This document shows, piece by piece, positions 1 to 7,025 of a stretch of 44,896 nucleotides of DNA. Source of the DNA: Butyrivibrio sp. (GTDB lineage Bacteria > Bacillota > Clostridia > Lachnospirales > Lachnospiraceae). Numbering within the stretch: the stretch's first letter is position 1; the number at the start of each line of letters is the position of its first letter. Location: positions 1-44,896 of the forward strand of contig NZ_JAGBLU010000093.1 of the NCBI RefSeq assembly GCF_017635265.1, read 5' to 3'. Below the pieces are notes generated by a model, which saw only the letters and a list, made by a program, of their open reading frames with translations, was not told where the DNA came from and made no database searches. Both the position numbers and the translations under genes were made by a program.

Positions 1-197
1 AAAGTACGCCATTTTTAGGGCAATTCTTCTCAATCGATCCCATATCTTCCAATCTTTTAGGATAGTATTAACTTTTCAAGGTTCAATCGGGCGGATCCCG
101 TTATTTATGCTCTAAATGCACTTCAATTCCGAAAGGCTATCGGAATATATAATTTGTTGTTAATAAACCCTGCGATTGAGTTTATAACCATTCTTCC
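1..197. other. Gene-free left edge with a degenerate flank repeat
   Basis: No convincing gene is seen here. Bases about 141-197 resemble bases about 12262-12330: both contain a TGTTGTTAATAAAC core followed by a similar AT-rich run. In both places the match lies directly 3' (in the minus-strand sense) of a decayed GNAT acetyltransferase fragment. The two ends therefore look like copies of one ancestral segment. Confidence 0.45.
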
Positions 198-401
198 TCA
201 TAGTCTTGATCTCACTTTGTTTACACATATTATATTGCCATAATAGCACTTTTCATTACATAGAATATGGCTACCATCTGTCATTAAATAGATTTCATAT
301 TTTTCTTTTGCGAACTCTAACAATTGGGCTCCTATGCCCTGTTTCCAAAAGAAGTAATCTACATATAATTCCGAAATTTCTTTTCCATCCAGATGCATCA
401 T
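198..401 (-). pseudogene. GNAT acetyltransferase C-terminal fragment
   Basis: A 67-residue open stretch that looks like the acetyl-CoA-binding half of a GNAT N-acetyltransferase. ELYVDYFFWKQGIGAQLLEF matches beta4/motif A, where family members have R/Q-x-x-G-x-G/A. The N-terminal half expected of a ~150-residue GNAT is absent, and the reading frame upstream belongs to a different GNAT piece. The methionine at the start of the open frame is unlikely to be a true initiator. I read it as the tail of a broken gene. A very short functional protein cannot be excluded but is unlikely. Confidence 0.6.
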
Positions 402-403
402 TC

Positions 404-777
404 CCTTAACTATGCATCATCATATACCCAAACTTTATTGAGAAGTTCAGGATCCTTGAATTCATTGCCCCATCACCAACAAGTCTTCCCATTCCTATAA
501 GTTCACCATCTTTAATGGCTGAGACATTTATAAGTCCGTTTTGCAGTGCCTTTCTTGCATGTTCTAAAGGAATATCCGCAAAGCCTGTAGCAGTTCTTAG
601 TCTTACAAAGTCTTCAGGGGTTAGGATATTATCAACCAGCTCTATCATTCTGTTTTTTCTCCATAATCTATTTTTGACTACATGTCCTGTATATTTTTTC
701 ATTCTCTCATTTAGAACATTGTGAACCTGCATGCAACCTACCATCTTCATATCAGACTTCCTTATAACCAATAGCAT
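404..777 (-). pseudogene. Chimeric, frameshifted GNAT remnants
   Basis: The ORF joins two unrelated GNAT pieces. The first ~43 residues (IRKSDMKMVGCMQVHNVLNE) look like the middle of one acetyltransferase. From MIELVDNILTPEDFVRLR onward it resembles the N-terminus of another (a GNAT with a GELIGMGRLVGDGAM beta-hairpin). Just after GDGAM, where the family continues into motif A, the frame breaks. A neighbouring frame reads KDPELLNKVWVYDDA and then stops, which suits the C-terminus of a third reading frame. No complete acetyl-CoA fold survives. Together with 198-401 this is a graveyard of duplicated GNAT genes. Confidence 0.6.
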
Positions 778-1126
778 ATTGAAAGATTATAGTCAATGAA
801 CGACCACATAAAGAATTGACTCTTAAGTAATTTTGGGGAGTTGCAGTCATAGATATAAACTATTTTTATTGATTCAATTTGAAATAACGCGGATTGAGGT
901 CAACCAATTAATCTGTAATAGTTGACTCCTTATAGAAATAATGAATTTTGAAGTCAACCATGGTAAGCAATCTAATTGACTCAATTTGTATAATATGAGA
1001 TCTGCGGTCAATTACTACGCAGTTTATGGGTGACTTAATTTGAACAATACAAGATTTGCAGTCAACTAGTGCCAAGCAACAGTTTGACTCAAATAGAAAA
1101 CCGGAAGCCAGACAGGCTTTCGGTAA
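776..1126. repeat. R1 repeat, left copy (six ~54-bp units plus terminator hairpin)
   Basis: This 351-bp block recurs at 13438-13787 with only scattered substitutions and single-base indels. Inside it a motif repeats every 53-54 bp: GTCAA, ~20 variable bases, TTGACTC, then a ~24-bp AT-rich linker often starting AATTTG and ending in TTGCA/TTGAG. Six units are visible. The last ~27 bp form a terminator-type hairpin shared with the right copy. The left boundary falls within the array, because the right copy has a seventh unit that this copy lacks. Confidence 0.9.
1100..1124 (-). terminator. Terminator hairpin at end of R1 left copy
   Basis: ACCGGAAGCC and GGCTTTCGGT pair across a 5-nt loop with one G-T wobble. 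On the minus strand the stem is followed by TTTTCTATTT, as expected for an intrinsic terminator. The same hairpin, perfectly paired, terminates rpsI at 13761-13785, so this one was copied together with R1. It would end transcripts reading through the R2 element at 1127-1250. Confidence 0.7.
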
Positions 1127-1250
1127 TTATCTCTTGCAGAACTTTTTCAATGTCCTAAGTGCTGTGTTTGTGGCATTTACAGGATAAGTTGCTGTTTACC
1201 TGCTGCGTACGCAAGGAAGCTCAGGGCTATTGTATGCGGCTGGTGGCAAC
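1127..1250 (-). repeat. R2 element, copy 1 (63-nt palindrome plus 61-nt tail)
   Basis: The core (1188-1250) is an imperfect palindrome. GTTGC pairs with GCAAC at the ends, and inside ACCTGCTGCGTAC pairs with GTATGCGGCTGGT over 13 positions with one mismatch and two G-T wobbles. Related cores lie at 4294, 8137 and 10825. The 61-nt tail (1127-1187) has the same length in copies 3 and 4. Read on the minus strand it ends in codons for F-C-K-R-stop, close to the end of rpsI (F-S-K-R-stop). Likely a structured RNA or small palindromic mobile element; the function is unknown. Confidence 0.8.
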
Positions 1251-1274
1251 TTTAAGTCAAATTCTTCAGAGTCG

Positions 1275-1357
1275 TTATATTCTCTCCGCTATATCCATAA
1301 TTGCACCTCCACGCAATGCGTTGAGTGAATTATATCATGCCTTTCCATCGCTCGCAA
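1275..1357 (-). promoter_or_regulatory. Orphan promoter, RBS and 7-codon ORF
   Basis: On the minus strand a good sigma-A promoter is present: TTGCGA (1352-1357), 17-bp spacer, TATAAT (1329-1334). It is followed by GGAGGTG and an ATG at 1296-1298. The ORF encodes only M-D-I-A-E-R-I before TAA at 1275-1277, and R2 copy 1 begins about 24 nt later. This is either the stub of a gene cut off by the repeat or the 5' end of a ~230-nt transcript (leader peptide, R2 hairpin, terminator at 1100-1124). Confidence 0.6.
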
Positions 1358-1376
1358 TGCGTGTTTTATATGTAAT

Positions 1377-1405
1377 CAGAACCACCGGCTAAGCCGGTGG
1401 TTCTG
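1377..1405. terminator. Long perfect hairpin downstream of the MATE gene
   Basis: CAGAACCACCGGC and GCCGGTGGTTCTG form a 13-bp perfect stem with a TAA loop, 12 bp after the MATE stop codon. Neither side has a clean run of T, so it may be a transcript-end stabiliser rather than a textbook intrinsic terminator. Its position between two minus-strand transcription units supports a 3'-end role. Confidence 0.5.
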
Positions 1406-1417
1406 ATTATTGCTACT

Positions 1418-2767
1418 TTATTCTATTGCTTTAGTTCTTTTGCCAATTAAACAATAGTATGTCACCATGAGCATCAGAAAAGCGCCTATCCATGCAGATA
1501 CTTCAGAAATGGCAATTCCCTTAAATCCGTTCCTTCCTACCAAAAAGCCAAAGATCAGTCTCATAATGACTTCGAGCCCGCCTGAGAGCATTGGTATAAG
1601 GGTATTGCCCAACCCCTGAACAGAGTATCTGTATACAAAAAGCCAGCCCAAGGCAAAAAAGCTAATTCCCATGATTGGCATAAAATTAGTACAATAACCG
1701 ATTATAGTGTTATCAGTCAGCAGCATCTTAGCCAGGCTTCCGGGCACAAATATCATAAGGAGCGATATAGGCACATTCACAAGTGTAGAGAGCATCAGGC
1801 CCTGTCTTACTCCTGTGCGTATCCTGTCATATTTGCCGGCGCCCTTATTTTGCCCCACAAAGGTCATCATGGAAAGACCTACGGACATTCCGAACTGCTC
1901 AAAGAGTGATGCAAATTTCATACAGGCTGAATAGGCTGCCACATATGCGCTTCCCATAAGATTTACGAAGTACTGCAATACCATGGCCCCTGCGGCTGTG
2001 ACCGAATTCATAAACGCCACAGGAAGTCCTATTTTCATCAGTTCAACCAGTAACAGCTTTTCATCTGCTAATTCTGAAGCATTTTTTTCAAAACTCATAA
2101 AATCGATACTTTTTAGCTTTCTAAGGCACAACAGGTATGATACAAACTGTGAAACCACTGTTGCCACTGCTGCCCCGGCAACTCCCGTGCCAAAGGCCAT
2201 TATCAAAATAATATCCAGCATGATGTTCACAAGTGAGGAACAAATCATAGCAGTGAGGGGTGTTCTGGAATCTCCCATTGACTGGAGAATTGTAATCTCA
2301 AGGTTATTCATAACCGTCACAACAATTCCCAGTAAGATCACGGCAAAATATCTATATGAATCACCAAAGATATCCTCAGGAGTATTCAGGAAGGTCAGCA
2401 TCTTATTGAGCAGAGAAATGCATACTACAGTAAACACTATTCCAAAAGTTATACTGAGCTTCTTGGCTGCCCTGATATATGCATTCAGCATAGCAATATC
2501 ATTTTTTCCAAAGCTCTGGGCAAAGGTTATGCCAAATCCTCTGGTCATCCCCACAACAAATCCAAGTATAAGGAAGTTAAGTGTCCCGGTTGCCCCAACA
2601 GCAGCCAGCGCCTGATCCGAGATTCCCTTGCCAACTATAATGCTATCCACAAGACTATATAGTTGTTGGAAAAGATTCCCCCATAATAAGGGCAAAAAGA
2701 ACAGTATGATCTGTTTCATACTGTTTCCTGAGGTCATATTTTGTGTGGTCTGTTCTGTATTTGTCAT
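1418..2767 (-). CDS. MATE family efflux transporter
   Basis: A 449-residue polytopic membrane protein of the MATE (multidrug and toxic compound extrusion) family, which exports cationic drugs or metabolites by Na+ or H+ antiport. The N-terminus (FFLPLLWGNLFQQLYSLVDS followed by IIVGKGISDQALAAVG) is the signature first helix and loop of the DinF/NorM-type branch. About twelve hydrophobic segments follow, and the length is typical (440-460). It is monocistronic on the minus strand, divergent from the acyltransferase at 3062. The substrate cannot be inferred. Confidence 0.93.
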   Translation of the reverse strand: MTNTEQTTQNMTSGNSMKQIILFFLPLLWGNLFQQLYSLVDSIIVGKGISDQALAAVGATGTLNFLILGFVVGMTRGFGITFAQSFGKNDIAMLNAYIRAAKKLSITFGIVFTVVCISLLNKMLTFLNTPEDIFGDSYRYFAVILLGIVVTVMNNLEITILQSMGDSRTPLTAMICSSLVNIMLDIILIMAFGTGVAGAAVATVVSQFVSYLLCLRKLKSIDFMSFEKNASELADEKLLLVELMKIGLPVAFMNSVTAAGAMVLQYFVNLMGSAYVAAYSACMKFASLFEQFGMSVGLSMMTFVGQNKGAGKYDRIRTGVRQGLMLSTLVNVPISLLMIFVPGSLAKMLLTDNTIIGYCTNFMPIMGISFFALGWLFVYRYSVQGLGNTLIPMLSGGLEVIMRLIFGFLVGRNGFKGIAISEVSAWIGAFLMLMVTYYCLIGKRTKAIE

Positions 2768-3061
2768 GGCCGCTCTCTTTGGTCTTTCTCTTGATGTTTT
2801 TAGCCAAGGGAAAAATATACTCTTGAAGGCATTTTACCAAAATTATTTTTTTCTGCATATCCTAAAAATGAAGGATACCACATAGAGCATGAACTCTCCG
2901 GGCTATGGGAACTTGTAGGGGGTGAGTTTTGTGTTGAAGGAGTTTTAGATTCGCAATCAAATTTAACATTTCACCTATGTAAATGTTCGGTTTGGTTGGT
3001 GGACATTTCTTTGCCTTACAATTACGATAATGTTAAAAATAATTGCAAAGGTGAGGTATTT
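2768..3061. promoter_or_regulatory. Divergent intergenic region with an inverted repeat
   Basis: About 290 bp separate the divergent MATE and acyltransferase genes. A perfect inverted repeat, AACATTT (2965-2971) and AAATGTT (2981-2987), separated by 9 bp, lies about 75 bp upstream of the acyltransferase start and could be an operator. A weak plus-strand promoter, TTGAAG-17-TCAAAT, lies just before it. No gene is seen here. Confidence 0.35.
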
Positions 3062-4150
3062 ATGAAAAAATACTACTTAGACAATATCAGATGGGTGACC
3101 GTAGTTCTGGTTGTCATTTATCATGTGCTTTACATGTATAATGGCGAAGATATTCTTGGTGGCTTAGGAAAGATTACTGCTCTTGATGTGCAGTATTATG
3201 ACATTTTCCTGTATGCAGTCTATCCGTGGTTTATGCTTCTGCTGTTCCTTATATCGGGAATATGCTCCAGATATTATTTGGATAATCATACCGCAAAGGA
3301 ATTTGCAAAAAGCAGGACAAGAAAACTGTTGATTCCTTCTACTATAGGATTATTTGTATTTCAGTTCATCCAGGGATATGTCAGTATGTCAATTAGCGAC
3401 GCTTTCGATTCTATGCAGGAAGTACCCGGTGTAATCAAGTATTTCATCATGGCGCTAAGCGGAACCGGAGTTCTTTGGTATGTACAGCTGTTATGGCTGT
3501 TTTCGATGGTGCTTTTGCTCGTTAGAAAAATCGAGAAGGATAGACTGTGGGAACCGGGAGGGAAGGCTAACATAATAGCAATACTTTTGATGACTGTAGT
3601 AATATGGGGAGCGGCGCAGATTTTTAATACTCCGGTTGTTGTGGTATATAGGTTCGGATATTACGGTGTTGCATTCATGCTTGGATATTTTGTGTTCTCA
3701 CATGATGAAGTAATTAAGACGCTGAAGAAGTATTTCGTATTGCTGTTTGCACTTGCCGCAGGTGTGGGAATTTCATTCTGTGCCGTGTACTTCGGTAAAA
3801 ACTATGCGGATGCTCCTATTAACAAATCAGTGCTATTTTCAGGATTTGGATGGCTTATGAGCATGGCGATTCTTAGCGGTGCATCAAAGTATGCTGATAA
3901 GCAAAATGCTTTTACGGCATGGATGAGCAAAAATAATTTCGGGCTATATGTATTCCATTATCTTGGGATATCAACAGTTGCTTTGCTTCTGGGAAAACCC
4001 GGGAATCTTCCGGCAACAATGGTTTATACAATCAGCCTGATTGCCGGATTTGTGGTAGCATATGCTTTGAATGCCGTGATATCAAGGATTCCTTTCTTCA
4101 GATGGGCGGTACTCGGATTAAAGAAAGAGGGAAAAAACGATGTTTCATGA
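3062..4150 (+). CDS. Acyltransferase family 3 (OafA-like) membrane protein
   Basis: An integral membrane acyltransferase (362 residues from this start) of the acyltransferase_3 family, which O-acylates cell-surface carbohydrates or other extracytoplasmic acceptors. The N-terminus YYLDNIRWVTVVLVVIYHV carries the family's D-x-x-R...H pattern in the first helix; about ten transmembrane helices follow. The ATG at 3062 is preferred over in-frame starts 22 codons upstream because AAAGGTGAGG sits directly in front of it. It stands alone on the plus strand. Its 3' end overlaps the stub of an XRE-type regulator at 4140, suggesting a former two-gene operon. The acceptor is unknown. Confidence 0.88.
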   Translation: MKKYYLDNIRWVTVVLVVIYHVLYMYNGEDILGGLGKITALDVQYYDIFLYAVYPWFMLLLFLISGICSRYYLDNHTAKEFAKSRTRKLLIPSTIGLFVFQFIQGYVSMSISDAFDSMQEVPGVIKYFIMALSGTGVLWYVQLLWLFSMVLLLVRKIEKDRLWEPGGKANIIAILLMTVVIWGAAQIFNTPVVVVYRFGYYGVAFMLGYFVFSHDEVIKTLKKYFVLLFALAAGVGISFCAVYFGKNYADAPINKSVLFSGFGWLMSMAILSGASKYADKQNAFTAWMSKNNFGLYVFHYLGISTVALLLGKPGNLPATMVYTISLIAGFVVAYALNAVISRIPFFRWAVLGLKKEGKNDVS

Positions 4151-4187
4151 CAATCTGGTAACTCTTAGAAAAATGAAAAATATGTAG
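4140..4187 (+). pseudogene. Truncated XRE-type regulator N-terminus
   Basis: An ATG overlapping the acyltransferase stop by 11 bases opens a frame reading MFHDNLVTLRKMKNM, then TAG. This is the characteristic N-terminus of small XRE-family helix-turn-helix proteins (…NLxxLRKxKxMSQEELA…), cut off where the conserved S-Q-E-E should start. The overlap is typical of translational coupling. The rest of the gene is missing, and about 105 bp further on R2 copy 2 begins, so the deletion probably accompanied that rearrangement. Confidence 0.55.
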
Positions 4188-4293
4188 AGTAATAAATGAC
4201 AGGGAAATATCAACCTAAGAGGAATCGGAGGCGAACCGGAAAGCGAAGTGCCTGGAAATCAAAGCCTATGATTACATGGTGAGATTTGAGAAT

Positions 4294-4356
4294 TTTGCTG
4301 TCTACCTGCTGCGTACGCAAGAAAGCTCAGGGCTACTGTATGCTGCTGGTGGCAAC
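4294..4356 (-). repeat. R2 element, copy 2 (core only)
   Basis: 63-nt palindromic core, same length and register as the other three, with terminal TTGC/GCAA arms and TGCGTACGCA in the left arm. Unlike the others it lacks the 61-nt tail: the left flank (4188-4293) shows no match to the KR-stop tail. It therefore sits at a truncated junction between the plus-strand acyltransferase/XRE stub and a minus-strand ORF stub. Confidence 0.75.
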
Positions 4357-4389
4357 TTTAATAACCGCGATCAAAAATAATATTCTGAT

Positions 4390-4521
4390 TTATAATTCTA
4401 TTGCCATGCATATAGCTCCGTCGAGTTTGTCGTATGGAGGATAATTGTCAATAACCCTGATGTTCTCAAAGTTTTCATCTATCTGTGGAATACCCGACAT
4501 CACCCTGTCAAATGCTGCCAT
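4390..4521 (-). pseudogene. 43-codon chimeric ORF stub
   Basis: AGGAGGCAGAT directly precedes an ATG, so translation signals are intact. The first ~18 residues (MAAFDRVMSGIPQIDENF) resemble the N-terminus of a larger P-loop/PEP-binding-type protein. The remainder (VIDNYPPYDKLDGAICMAIE) looks like the end of something else before TAA. The ORF ends 33 bp before R2 copy 2. I read it as a deletion fusion of a gene's start with another gene's end; a genuine micro-protein is less likely. Confidence 0.45.
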
Positions 4522-4544
4522 ATCTGCCTCCTTTCCAGCCAAAT

Positions 4545-5249
4545 TCACTCAATGCATTTTCTAACAAATTCCTCAAAAATCAGCCTGCTGTTATCATCAC
4601 TTTTATATGAGAACTCCGGATGCCACTGAAGTCCCCATACAAATTTCTTATCCGGCATTTCAACTGCTTCTATAATGCCATCATCCGCAACTGCCATTAT
4701 CTTTAGAGCTCCAGCCTTTTCCTTTATTGCCTGGTGATGATAACTATTCACAGGCAGTGATTTCCGATTCAACAATCTGAAAAGACCGCTGTTTTCCATC
4801 AGCATCACCTTATGCACAGGTACATCATACGGTGGTGTCTGATGATGCTCTGTAGCCGATGAGTGCTGAGTTGGCAAATCCTGATATAGCGTTCCTCCCA
4901 GAAAGACATTTATAAACTGGATTCCCCTGCATACGCCCAACACCGGAATGTCACGTCCCAGAGCCCGGCCAAGCAGGATATGCTCCATTTTGTCCCTTTC
5001 CCTGCATGTTGCTCCGCACTGTGGAATTTTATCCTCGCCATAAGTTGATGGCTCAACATCATGTCCTCCGGTCAGGAGAATCCCTTGTACTGTCCCTAAA
5101 AGCATATCAATAGTTTCCTCTTCTGATGTAAGTGGAAGCATAATAGGGACGCCTCCTGCTTCTTCCACTCCTTCCATATAACCTGGAAGCATCCAGAAAC
5201 TGTTTTTTACTTCGTCTACCAGTGGCACAACTCCTATTATAGGTTTCAT
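4545..5249 (-). CDS. Gamma-glutamyl-gamma-aminobutyrate hydrolase-like class I amidotransferase
   Basis: A 234-residue peptidase C26/PuuD-like enzyme, expected to hydrolyse gamma-glutamyl amides such as gamma-glutamyl-GABA. The catalytic triad is visible: nucleophile Cys107 in PVLGVCRGI, and His210/Glu212 in QWHPEF. The oxyanion-side motif GILLTGGHDV lies at residues 57-65. The start at 5249 (MKPIIGVVPL) follows GGAGGAAGTGT and matches the family N-terminus; the 41 codons open upstream are leader. No puu pathway genes are adjacent, so the true substrate is open. Its leader contains a striking terminator-like stem (5269-5306). Confidence 0.85.
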   Translation of the reverse strand: MKPIIGVVPLVDEVKNSFWMLPGYMEGVEEAGGVPIMLPLTSEEETIDMLLGTVQGILLTGGHDVEPSTYGEDKIPQCGATCRERDKMEHILLGRALGRDIPVLGVCRGIQFINVFLGGTLYQDLPTQHSSATEHHQTPPYDVPVHKVMLMENSGLFRLLNRKSLPVNSYHHQAIKEKAGALKIMAVADDGIIEAVEMPDKKFVWGLQWHPEFSYKSDDNSRLIFEEFVRKCIE

Positions 5250-5268
5250 ACACTTCCTCCAAAAATAC

Positions 5269-5306
5269 AAAAGGCAAAAGCACCTTTTGCGGCGCCTTTG
5301 CCTTTT
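5269..5306 (-). promoter_or_regulatory. Terminator-like leader hairpin (putative attenuator)
   Basis: AAAAGGCAAAAGCACC (5269-5284) and GGCGCCTTTGCCTTTT (5291-5306) pair along all 16 positions, with two G-T wobbles in the RNA, around a 6-nt loop. On the minus strand the stem runs into TTTTGCCTTTTGTATTTTT, which then reaches the RBS 19 nt upstream of the hydrolase ATG. A promoter lies ~130 bp further upstream. A terminator inside a gene's own leader implies conditional read-through. No T-box or known riboswitch sequence was recognised. Confidence 0.6.
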
Positions 5307-5431
5307 CTTTATCATACTACAAATAATGTTGATTATCCAATGCCATAGCTTTTTCTTTTTATCTTGGTACATTAACTGGAAGTTAATCTATTCAGAAATA
5401 CTTAAATTTTTCTTTGTAGCAACTGTTTATA

Positions 5432-5460
5432 ATTATACCTATATCTACCATCCTGTTCAA
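5432..5460 (-). promoter_or_regulatory. Promoter for the hydrolase gene
   Basis: Minus-strand TTGAAC (5455-5460), 17-bp spacer, TATAAT (5432-5437): a near-consensus sigma-A promoter. Transcription from here would give a ~175-nt leader that includes the 5269-5306 stem. The rest of 5250-5630 shows no gene. Confidence 0.65.
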
Positions 5461-5630
5461 TATTATGCACTATCAGTTATTCATCTCTCAGGTCTTAGAT
5501 TATTCCTATTAAGATTAGGGACTTGTTGCTCTTTTCTCTGATCAACTATTGCCTGGCTTTCTCTTAGCTTTTGTAAAATGCTTGTTTTAGCCTTTTCAGC
5601 TATCTCAGGCCTCCCTAAGTCATGATAATA

Positions 5631-6383
5631 TTAAAGATTTGCATTGACCAGTTTTAAAAACTTCTTATCATTCATTTGCTCATTAGTTACATAATCCCCA
5701 TCACAGAACAGTGCATATGTGGTAATTGGTGTTGGAGCATTCTGAGCCTGATCTCTGGTCTCTATTTTGATCGCTCTAAACGGTATTCCATTGTTCTTAG
5801 CAGTCTCTTCCAAAACAGGCACATACTTGGCATTAAATGGGCACTGATTCGTGTAATAAAGCACGTATCCTTTTTCATCGATACGAGGATGCTTTGCACA
5901 TTCCTTGAAGCATGGTGTTTCAACACTTTTTTCAAAGGACAGATACCACAGCTGGATTCCATTATCGGCTTCATCACAAACTTGAAAGCCTTTGAATGCT
6001 AGAAACTTTGGATCAGAAAGGAATGGCTTTTTCTTAGCAGCAGATAATATGCAAATTCCCTTCTTCCCCTTTTCCTTACTGTCCTTTATGCACTCATTAA
6101 GAAGATCACTTGAATATCCATGTCCCTTTAAGGAACCTGAAACCCACAGACAATCGATATACATATATTCCGGTGCATTTATCGGATTCCACGCATACTC
6201 TGCCGGGATATATTCAATAAAGCATTTACCGCGTTCGACACTCTTTAAGAAAACAAGCCCTTCATCAAATCTGTCAGCAAGCCAGGCTTTCTTGGATGAT
6301 ACCTGTATATCTTTATTGTTTGATATAGCACAACAGATGTGTTCTTCTTCAAGATTATCCTTGGATACTCTTATATACTCCAT
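5631..6383 (-). CDS. GNAT N-acetyltransferase with YoaP-type C-terminal domain
   Basis: A 250-residue two-domain protein. The N-terminal ~145 residues are a GNAT fold: YIDCLWVSGSLKGHGYSSDL corresponds to beta4-motif A, with G-x-G-Y-x-x-D/S in the acetyl-CoA loop. The C-terminal part (LYYTNQCPFNAKYVPVLEE…) matches the YoaP-like domain, with a Cys in a thioredoxin-like NQCP context. The substrate is unknown. It is the third gene of an operon with a WYL regulator and a GyrI-like protein, 2 bp after the latter. Confidence 0.85.
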   Translation of the reverse strand: MEYIRVSKDNLEEEHICCAISNNKDIQVSSKKAWLADRFDEGLVFLKSVERGKCFIEYIPAEYAWNPINAPEYMYIDCLWVSGSLKGHGYSSDLLNECIKDSKEKGKKGICILSAAKKKPFLSDPKFLAFKGFQVCDEADNGIQLWYLSFEKSVETPCFKECAKHPRIDEKGYVLYYTNQCPFNAKYVPVLEETAKNNGIPFRAIKIETRDQAQNAPTPITTYALFCDGDYVTNEQMNDKKFLKLVNANL

Positions 6384-6385
6384 CT

Positions 6386-7021
6386 TCAGCTCTCCTTTCT
6401 AATAGGATGTCTTATAACCGTCTTAAGCTTCTCTGGCACCACTTTCCTTGCATCGCTAAGGTAAATCTCATGGTGCAATCTATTTTCTGTGATATCTAAA
6501 ACATATCCCTGCTCTTCCGCAAACTTATGCATCAATTCCACTGTTGCAGGCTCGTCATCATAGGCACCAACATGCATACACTGGACACAAAGTCCCTCAT
6601 CGTAAGAGAAGAATTCCACCTTGGAAAAATCTTCATTTTTCTTGACTGTAGCTTCTGCAATAGCCCAATCAAAATCTTCCTTTGTCGCAAAATCCGGCAA
6701 ACGTATTACAGATATCCAGTTAAAATCAGTTTTACGAGCATAATCTATTCCCTCTACTCCGTTCTGCCACCAAAAGCCCTCTAATGGAGGTACTACATAA
6801 TCAAAATAGCCCTCGATTTGATGACTGCCTCTTTTACTCATCTTGATAGTGAATGCGATCGCATATAAAAGACCTATAGCCTGCTTATACCCTCCGCCCT
6901 CTTCGTTGGGATCACCAACGCCTCTCACGGCAATATAGTTCATCTTCGGAACCGTCACTATGGAAGGCGTATCATTAGGCATATAGAATTCTTTGTACTC
7001 CTTCTTGTAATCGAATGCCAT
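6386..7021 (-). CDS. GyrI-like small-molecule-binding domain protein
   Basis: A 211-residue stand-alone GyrI-like (SHS2/BacR ligand-binding) protein. Typical features are the opening IVTVPKMNYIAVRGVGDPNE, the central GFWWQNG aromatic stretch, and the closing HHEIYLSDARKVVPEKLKTV. Such proteins bind, and in some cases hydrolyse, hydrophobic small molecules and often accompany a regulator. It lies 4 bp after a WYL-domain regulator and 2 bp before a GNAT, so the trio may sense and modify one xenobiotic; that role is inference. Confidence 0.88.
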   Translation of the reverse strand: MAFDYKKEYKEFYMPNDTPSIVTVPKMNYIAVRGVGDPNEEGGGYKQAIGLLYAIAFTIKMSKRGSHQIEGYFDYVVPPLEGFWWQNGVEGIDYARKTDFNWISVIRLPDFATKEDFDWAIAEATVKKNEDFSKVEFFSYDEGLCVQCMHVGAYDDEPATVELMHKFAEEQGYVLDITENRLHHEIYLSDARKVVPEKLKTVIRHPIRKES

Positions 7022-7025
7022 GTCT

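Noticed and set aside
776-1126. CRISPR array in R1 (repeats of ~36 bp and 'spacers' of ~20 bp)
   Set aside because: The repeated part is degenerate from unit to unit, the variable part is only ~20 bp and is conserved between the two R1 copies, and no cas gene is present.
1127-1187. Conserved short protein ending N-K-A-L-x-x-x-K-x-F-x-K-R in R2 tails
   Set aside because: The frames have no start codon, copy 4 has an internal stop, and substitutions are not biased to synonymous sites. Structure or rpsI homology explains the conservation better.
1159-1392. 77-codon plus-strand ORF
   Set aside because: Covers R2 copy 1, a minus-strand promoter and a hairpin. It is a repeat-derived spurious frame.
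1983-2615. 210-codon plus-strand ORF
   Set aside because: Lies antisense inside the MATE gene, has no RBS and shows low-complexity Ser/Ile/Thr composition typical of a reverse-frame shadow.
5250-5460. T-box or tetracycline-type riboswitch in the hydrolase leader
   Set aside because: No T-box consensus or specifier-like bulge was found; only the terminator-like stem can be supported.
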